Source of the DNA: DATDYQ01 sp035288965
Lineage (GTDB): Archaea; Nanobdellota; Nanobdellia; SCGC-AAA011-G17; JAGVZF01
Direction: 5' to 3'
NCBI GenBank assembly: GCA_035288965.1
Contig: DATDYQ010000045.1
Coordinates: 1 to 16,924, forward strand
Length of the DNA: 16,924 bases
The translations under genes were made by a program, and so were the position numbers. Positions 12,632 to 16,924 of the stretch are shown one piece after another (the first letter of the stretch is position 1; each line of letters starts with the position of its first letter). A model generated the notes under the pieces. The model was not told the origin of the DNA. It saw only the letters and a program-made list of their open reading frames with translations, and searched no databases.

Positions 12632-13570
12632 ATGGAAATAAGAGATATTGATGAAGGAAATATATTGGTCTCAAGTGATATTCAAGGAAATTGGGATGAT
12701 TATAGAAGAGTTAGAGATAGATTTGATATATTAAAAAAAGAAGGAAGAGCTGATATATTAGTTTTTGATGGAGATTTAGTTCATGGTTATACTGGATATG
12801 AAGATAAATCTTTAGAGATTTTAGATGATTTAATAGATAATCAAGATCAAAGCGTAATTCCTATTTTGGGAAATCATGAGTTTATGCATATATATCATAT
12901 GAAAATAGGCAAAGGAAATATTGAAGATATTGCTGGACCCTTAGAAGATAGAATTGAAGATAGTGGAAAAGGCAGAGAAAGATATGTAACGTTAATGAAA
13001 CAGATGCCTTATGCTATTAGAACTAAAGGTGGAGTTACAATACTTCATACGGGAGCAAATCCTCCGATGGCCGGAATGTTAGCAAATGAGGGTTATAGGG
13101 GTTTATTGGAAAAGACAGATGGATTTGAACTAATAGAAAGCTTAGATCATGATTTGTTATTAAATGAATTGACTAAAGTTGCTAAAAAAATAGATGGTTT
13201 AAGTGAAAGCTATTTTGATGATGGATATTTGCCAGTTGTGGGAAATATTTTTTCTCAGAGTGATATTGGAGCCTATTTATGGGATGTTTTCTTTAATGGA
13301 AATGAAGTAGAATATGGAAGGGGAGAATATAATTTAATGTTGGGGAAATTTTTAAAAACCATGAGCCATAACAATAGAGAGCAAAGATTTTTAGTAGCTG
13401 GACATATGAAAGCTAAAGAAGGATATGAAGTTGTTTTAGAAAGACAATTAAGAATAAGCACAAGTGAAGGTGCAAAAGATGATAGTAAAAAAACTTTAGC
13501 GTTAGTCGATGCCGCTAGGAAATATTTAAACATAGATGAGTTAGTTAAAGATTTAGTACTATTATTCTAG
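12632..13570 (+). CDS. Calcineurin-like (PPP-type) metallophosphatase, variant first motif
   Basis: A 312-residue cytosolic phosphoesterase. The motifs run in order: SDIQGNWDD (15-23), FDGDLVHG (45-52), GNHEF (80-84), HTGANPP (139-145) and AGHMKA (255-260). The family's first motif is normally GDxHG/SDIHGN; here the metal-binding His is Gln18, while Asp16, Asp48, Asn81, His82, His139 and His257 are kept. That could weaken one metal site or alter preference. Substrate unknown; the PPP-like motifs fit a phosphoprotein or bis-nucleoside-polyphosphate phosphatase. It is monocistronic, with a box A 26 nt before the ATG. Confidence 0.85.
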   Translation: MEIRDIDEGNILVSSDIQGNWDDYRRVRDRFDILKKEGRADILVFDGDLVHGYTGYEDKSLEILDDLIDNQDQSVIPILGNHEFMHIYHMKIGKGNIEDIAGPLEDRIEDSGKGRERYVTLMKQMPYAIRTKGGVTILHTGANPPMAGMLANEGYRGLLEKTDGFELIESLDHDLLLNELTKVAKKIDGLSESYFDDGYLPVVGNIFSQSDIGAYLWDVFFNGNEVEYGRGEYNLMLGKFLKTMSHNNREQRFLVAGHMKAKEGYEVVLERQLRISTSEGAKDDSKKTLALVDAARKYLNIDELVKDLVLLF

Positions 13571-13582
13571 AACAGCAATAAT

Positions 13583-13592
13583 TATTTATATT
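13583..13592 (+). promoter_or_regulatory. Box A of the secreted cysteine-peptidase-like gene
   Basis: ATTTATATTA, centred about 26 nt before the ATG at 13613. Confidence 0.5.
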
Positions 13593-13612
13593 ACAAGATG
13601 TTTCTAATATAG

Positions 13613-14899
13613 ATGGTGAAGGGGAGACTATTTTTAATTTTAATCGTATTAATTGTATTATCTAGTTTTGTTTTAGGGGCTAAAAAAGTAAAAAATATAC
13701 CAACAAATAATCCTCCAATAATACAATTTTATTCTCCAGCAAACTTTTACCCTATTTCAATGAAAGAAGGAGAAAGTGTTTTATTTTATGTACAAACTTT
13801 TGATCCTGAAAATGATCTTTTAATTTATAGATGGTATTATGATAATAAATTAGCTTATATTCAAGATCCGGATTATTATCATAATTATCAAAGTTCATGG
13901 AACTATATTTCTGATTATTATTCTAATGGAAGTCATTTAGTAAGAGTTGAGGTTTCAGACGGTATAGGAATAACTGCACAACAATGGAGCATGTTTATTA
14001 ATGATAATAGTAATCCACCGCAACAACCCCCTAAAGAAGGTTTATGTGTTATGAATTTAAGTGAAGGAGAAAATTATGGAGAGATAATGAAATGTAGTAC
14101 GACATTTGATTCATTTTTACAAGATACACTAAATCAAAATGATATTGTTAATTGTAATGGTGGAGTTGGTGGAGGAAATGATACCCTTTTTGGACAAGAT
14201 AGAAGTCCTGGTTCTATTGGAATAACTAAAAATTACACGCATACAAAAAACATAACTGTAGTGAAACAATTTCAAAATTGGACATATGTACCTCATGGAA
14301 ACATGTCTTGCGTACCAGCTGTTACGGCTTCTGGATTAGAATATTGGAACAGAACATTGCCGGGATTATTGAGAGGTCTTGGAGTTAATCAAACTGCAAA
14401 TAGATTACATAGATTTTTCAGAACTAATGAAACTCTAGGTACCCCTATGATAAACTTTTCAAATGGGATAATAGGTTGGATAAATGGAACAAAATATCCT
14501 ATAAATATGAGTATAACTATAGTTGGCAATAGTGTTGCTTATAATGCCTCTTATATTGCTGGAGGGGTTAATTTTTCAACAATAAATGGAACAGGAGATG
14601 ATTTTTTTCCTGTAGCTCCAAATATGATATTCTTTGAATTTATTAGTAAAAACGAATTTACTATTCTTATAATACAAGGGTGGGGTGGGCAACATGCTAT
14701 TGCAATACATTCTCTAAGTAATGTGAAAAATGCAGATGGAAATTATGATGTTGCAATTATGGATCCTGCTACTGGTGAGATAAAGGAAACTGAAATTGAT
14801 GATAGAGGGGCTATTTGTATAAAATATGATGATAATGGAAAATGTGAGGAATGGAGAGAAATTATGGAAATTTGGAGCATATCCTTAAGGGATGATTAG
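13613..14899 (+). CDS. Secreted, sequon-rich protein with Ig/PKD-like and cysteine-peptidase-like domains
   Basis: A 428-residue exported protein. Signal peptide 1-22 (RLFLILIVLIVLSSFVLG). Residues 33-130 look like an Ig/PKD-type beta domain (FDPENDLLIYRWYYDNK, then HLVRVEVSDG). After a Pro-rich linker, residues 145-428 suggest a papain-fold (C39-like) peptidase: Cys233 in GNMSCVPAVTASGLEYW, His361 in GGQHAIAIHS and Asp384 in YDVAIMDPATGE, the expected Cys-His-Asp order and spacing, with a DP turn as in C39 relatives. There are sixteen N-X-S/T sequons, most between 189 and 326, implying heavy N-glycosylation at the surface. The peptidase call is by motif only. A catalytically dead adhesin is possible. 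Confidence 0.7.
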   Translation: MVKGRLFLILIVLIVLSSFVLGAKKVKNIPTNNPPIIQFYSPANFYPISMKEGESVLFYVQTFDPENDLLIYRWYYDNKLAYIQDPDYYHNYQSSWNYISDYYSNGSHLVRVEVSDGIGITAQQWSMFINDNSNPPQQPPKEGLCVMNLSEGENYGEIMKCSTTFDSFLQDTLNQNDIVNCNGGVGGGNDTLFGQDRSPGSIGITKNYTHTKNITVVKQFQNWTYVPHGNMSCVPAVTASGLEYWNRTLPGLLRGLGVNQTANRLHRFFRTNETLGTPMINFSNGIIGWINGTKYPINMSITIVGNSVAYNASYIAGGVNFSTINGTGDDFFPVAPNMIFFEFISKNEFTILIIQGWGGQHAIAIHSLSNVKNADGNYDVAIMDPATGEIKETEIDDRGAICIKYDDNGKCEEWREIMEIWSISLRDD

Positions 14900-14905
14900 T
14901 GTAAA

Positions 14906-14918
14906 GATTTATATAATG
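14906..14918 (+). promoter_or_regulatory. Box A of pyrH
   Basis: GATTTATATAATG, centred about 27 nt before the ATG at 14938. Confidence 0.55.
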
Positions 14919-14937
14919 GAATTTTTATTTTATTTTT

Positions 14938-15615
14938 ATGAAAAAAGTGGTGATAAGCTTAGGTGGAAGCGTTATTGTTCCAGATAATGTTGATATAAAA
15001 TATCTTGATTCTTTTAAGAAATTTATTAATAAAATAAGTAAGGGAAATAAAATAATAATTATAACTGGTGGTGGAAAGACTGCTAGAAATTACATTAAAC
15101 CATTAGAACATGAAAAACTAGATATGAAATCTAGATCATTAATAGGAATAATGGCAACTAGGATTAATGCTAGATTATTAGCGAGTATATTTAACATTAA
15201 AGAAATTCCTGAAAAAATGACTGATTTAAAAATATTATTTAAGAAAAAGAGTTTAATCATATGTGGAGCTCTTGACTTTCATCCTGGAATGACAAGTGAT
15301 GGAACAGCCGCAGATGTTGCTAAAGCAATAAAAGCTGATTTATTGATAAATATAACAAATGTTGATGGTTTGTATAATAAAGACCCTAGAAATTTTAAAA
15401 ATGCTAAATTTATTTCTAATATAAGCTTTAAAGAGTTTTTCGGAATGGCAAGAAAGATAAAGTTTAAAGCAGGACAACATTTTGTTTTAGATTCTATGGC
15501 AGCCAATATAATAATGAAAAATAAGATAAAAACTTTAATTGTAAATAAAAATATAGATAATTTAAACAGGATATTTTTAGCAAAGAGTTTTAAAGGTAGT
15601 GTTATTTCTGATTGA
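14938..15615 (+). CDS. pyrH: UMP kinase, archaeal type
   Basis: Phosphorylates UMP to UDP with ATP in pyrimidine synthesis. The amino-acid kinase fold shows Lys3 in KKVVISLGGS (2-11), ITGGGK (42-47), the substrate-side PGMTSDGTAAD (116-126) and the nucleotide-binding TNVDGLYNKDP (140-150). At 225 residues, with SDGTAAD and TNVDGLY, it fits the archaeal UMP kinase better than aspartokinase or isopentenyl phosphate kinase. The TGA stop overlaps the TTG start of the next gene (ATTGA). This is evidence both for coupling and for TGA as a real stop in this genome. Confidence 0.88.
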   Translation: MKKVVISLGGSVIVPDNVDIKYLDSFKKFINKISKGNKIIIITGGGKTARNYIKPLEHEKLDMKSRSLIGIMATRINARLLASIFNIKEIPEKMTDLKILFKKKSLIICGALDFHPGMTSDGTAADVAKAIKADLLINITNVDGLYNKDPRNFKNAKFISNISFKEFFGMARKIKFKAGQHFVLDSMAANIIMKNKIKTLIVNKNIDNLNRIFLAKSFKGSVISD

Positions 15616-16148
15616 AAGTAAAAACTAAATTACAAATGGATAGGTTTTTAAGTTTTTTTATTGATATAAATACTATGAAAAAGACAGAAGCTGATGAATT
15701 GATTGATATGATAGAAGGAATTTCTAAAAAATATGGACATAAAGAACTTGGTGTCTTAGTAGCGTATGTTGCGTTTGGCGAACAATATAACCCTGGAAAA
15801 AAGAGCAGAATATATATCCAAAATCAGGCTAGAAGATTTAAAACACAGATAGGTGAGTTAGAAAAAGAGATTGAAGGAAATCACAGGTTGGTAAGAGAAA
15901 GGAAAGAAGAACTTGAGATTAAATCAGTATTATTAAGGGGCATAAAGACACATAATCATTCAAATCTAAGAAGTTCATTATATGCCTATGTTAATACTTA
16001 TCCAAAACTTGATGATACTGTTTTTGAAGATATTGGTAAGATAACTGCTGAAACTTTATCTTCTTGGAAAGGAATGACGGAAACAAGATCTTTTTTATAT
16101 AATGCATTATGTAAAGAATTTGATGATAAGAATATTCGTAAGATTTAA
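15612..16148 (+). CDS. Unknown helical protein coupled to pyrH
   Basis: A 178-residue protein that I do not recognise. It is predicted mostly helical, with a likely coiled coil at about 81-102 (IGELEKEIEGNHRLVRERKE) and no membrane segment. The frame opens with TTG at 15612-15614, overlapping the pyrH stop; ATG at 15636 (MDRFLSFF) is the alternative and would leave a 20-nt gap. Either way it is the second gene of the pyrH operon. No enzyme motif is visible. Confidence 0.7.
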   Translation: MKVKTKLQMDRFLSFFIDINTMKKTEADELIDMIEGISKKYGHKELGVLVAYVAFGEQYNPGKKSRIYIQNQARRFKTQIGELEKEIEGNHRLVRERKEELEIKSVLLRGIKTHNHSNLRSSLYAYVNTYPKLDDTVFEDIGKITAETLSSWKGMTETRSFLYNALCKEFDDKNIRKI

Positions 16149-16150
16149 AA
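16141..16150 (+). promoter_or_regulatory. Box A of the AK6/Fap7 gene
   Basis: AGATTTAAAA, centred about 27 nt before the ATG at 16173; it overlaps the stop codon of the preceding gene. Confidence 0.5.
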
Positions 16151-16172
16151 CATCATAATTCTTGATTATTTT

Positions 16173-16649
16173 ATGATAATTTGTATATCTGGGACTCCTG
16201 GAACTGGAAAGAGTGTAATTGCTAAAAAGTTAGGTAAAAAATTAAGATATGGTATTCTTGAAATAAGCAAATTTGTTAAAAACAATAAAATAGGAAAATA
16301 TAACAAAAAATTAAAGACGATAGATGTAGATGTTGATAAATTAAATGATAAACTAATTAAGATAATAAAGAAAAATAAAAATTTGATTATTGATGGGCAT
16401 TTGAGTCATTATCTACCAAGAAAATATGTTGATTTATGTATTATAGTTAGGTGTAATCTAAAGGTATTAGAAAAAAGATTAGATAAAAGAGGTTACAACA
16501 AACAAAAAATAAAAGATAATTTAGAGGCTGAAATTTTTGATACAAGCTTAGATGAGGCTTATAGAAATAAACATAATATAATTGTAATAGAAAATTCTGG
16601 AAAATTTGATGTAAAACCTGTTTTAAGGTTAATACAGAAAAGGTTATAA
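16173..16649 (+). CDS. fap7: AK6/Fap7-family adenylate kinase-like NTPase
   Basis: A 158-residue P-loop kinase of the AK6 (hCINAP/Fap7) family, which has adenylate kinase/ATPase activity and assists small ribosomal subunit maturation in archaea and eukaryotes. Walker A GTPGTGKS is at 7-14, the Walker B-like IIDGHLSHYLP at 72-82, VRCNLKVLEKRLDKRGY at 92-108, and the NLEAEI family signature at 116-121. Full length. It has its own box A inside the end of the preceding gene, and the next gene's box A overlaps its stop, showing how tightly the genes are packed. Confidence 0.92.
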   Translation: MIICISGTPGTGKSVIAKKLGKKLRYGILEISKFVKNNKIGKYNKKLKTIDVDVDKLNDKLIKIIKKNKNLIIDGHLSHYLPRKYVDLCIIVRCNLKVLEKRLDKRGYNKQKIKDNLEAEIFDTSLDEAYRNKHNIIVIENSGKFDVKPVLRLIQKRL

Positions 16650-16652
16650 ATC
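16641..16652 (+). promoter_or_regulatory. Box A of the RelA/SpoT-like gene
   Basis: AGGTTATAAATC, centred about 25 nt before the ATG at 16672, overlapping the stop of the Fap7 gene. Confidence 0.5.
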
Positions 16653-16671
16653 TAAATCTAATTTATATATT

Positions 16672-16924
16672 ATGGACGTCAACTTCTTAATCAAAAAAAT
16701 TAAAGAATATAATAAAGAAACTGACGTTAAATTAATAAAAAGATCTTTTGATTTCTCTGAAAAGGCACATGAAGGAAATAAAAGAGATTCTGGAGATCCT
16801 TATTTTATTCATCCTTATAATGTTGCATTGATCTTAACAACAATTAAGGCAGATGACAAAATGATATGTGCTGCTTTATTACATGATGTTGCTGAAGATA
16901 CTAAATATAAAATTGAAGATATAA
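16672..16924 (+). CDS. RelA/SpoT-type HD hydrolase, 5' part only
   Basis: The first 84 residues of a (p)ppGpp hydrolase-type HD domain, cut by the window edge. The signature is clear: AHEGNKRDSGDPYFIHPYNV (32-51), then AALLHDVAEDT (67-77). The metal ligands expected of the family are His47, His71 and Asp72, with Glu75-Asp76 alongside. Whether a synthetase domain or TGS/ACT domains follow cannot be seen, so it could be a full Rel protein or a MESH1-like stand-alone hydrolase. Stringent-response proteins are rare in archaea, so bacterial origin is likely (inference). Confidence 0.88.
   Translation, partial: MDVNFLIKKIKEYNKETDVKLIKRSFDFSEKAHEGNKRDSGDPYFIHPYNVALILTTIKADDKMICAALLHDVAEDTKYKIEDI

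Noticed and set aside
13273..13533. 86-codon minus-strand ORF inside the phosphatase gene
   Set aside because: It is antisense to a well-supported enzyme, including its GHMKA motif, and its protein shows no pattern of its own.
15279..15506. 75-codon minus-strand ORF inside pyrH
   Set aside because: It is the shadow of the conserved UMP kinase core on the other strand.

Overview
The window looks like chromosome from a small-genome DPANN-type archaeon, perhaps Woesearchaeota or Pacearchaeota (inference; no 16S is present). It is strongly AT-rich. It carries archaeal-type triosephosphate isomerase, archaeal UMP kinase, an AK6/Fap7 kinase, a DUF357 protein and an AlaX editing protein. Almost every gene has an archaeal box A (TTTAWA-like) centred about 24-28 nt before its start codon, as expected for mostly leaderless mRNAs. 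TGA is a normal stop here: it ends uppP, pyrH and a 38-residue gene, each overlapping the next start.

Layout. 1-540: tpiA (minus strand, 3' end cut by the window). 628-2103: first Rhs-core secreted protein, whose signal-peptide reading frame is broken by a TGA at 646-648. 2117-2614: unknown minus-strand gene, then a roughly 480-bp region with G/C-rich hairpins in AT-rich DNA, a possible 17-residue ORF and a 22-bp direct repeat in front of a wHTH-PAS regulator (3096-3641). 3638-5130: unknown gene, M50 site-2-type protease, unknown gene. 5155-6423: glutamate dehydrogenase. 6516-8039: second Rhs-core protein, intact, ending in a domain I read as TIKI/ChaN/TraB-like. 8069-9695: alaX, a DUF4258/DUF2283 toxin-antitoxin-like pair, a wHTH protein and an unlisted 38-residue Cys-rich membrane peptide. 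9727-12100: minus-strand secreted protein, YjbQ-family protein, membrane-anchored staphylococcal-type nuclease and uppP. 12173-14899: a 38-residue membrane peptide coupled to DUF357, a PPP-like phosphatase, and a secreted cysteine-peptidase-like protein dense in N-glycosylation sequons. 14938-16924: pyrH, an unknown coupled gene, AK6/Fap7 and the start of a RelA/SpoT HD domain.

The most interesting content is the pair of Rhs proteins. They share about 235 residues (signal peptide, beta-rich N-domain, one short Rhs core) and diverge completely after the core's terminal DPSG. That is the layout of polymorphic toxins, but in a miniature archaeal form with no long YD-repeat shell and no obvious co-directional immunity gene. 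One copy ends in a putative TIKI-fold metalloprotease/hydrolase domain, the other in an unrecognised domain. The two copies are direct repeats flanking about 4.4 kb, so recombination or gene conversion between them is possible. The other genes are mostly housekeeping genes and short uncharacterised archaeal proteins.
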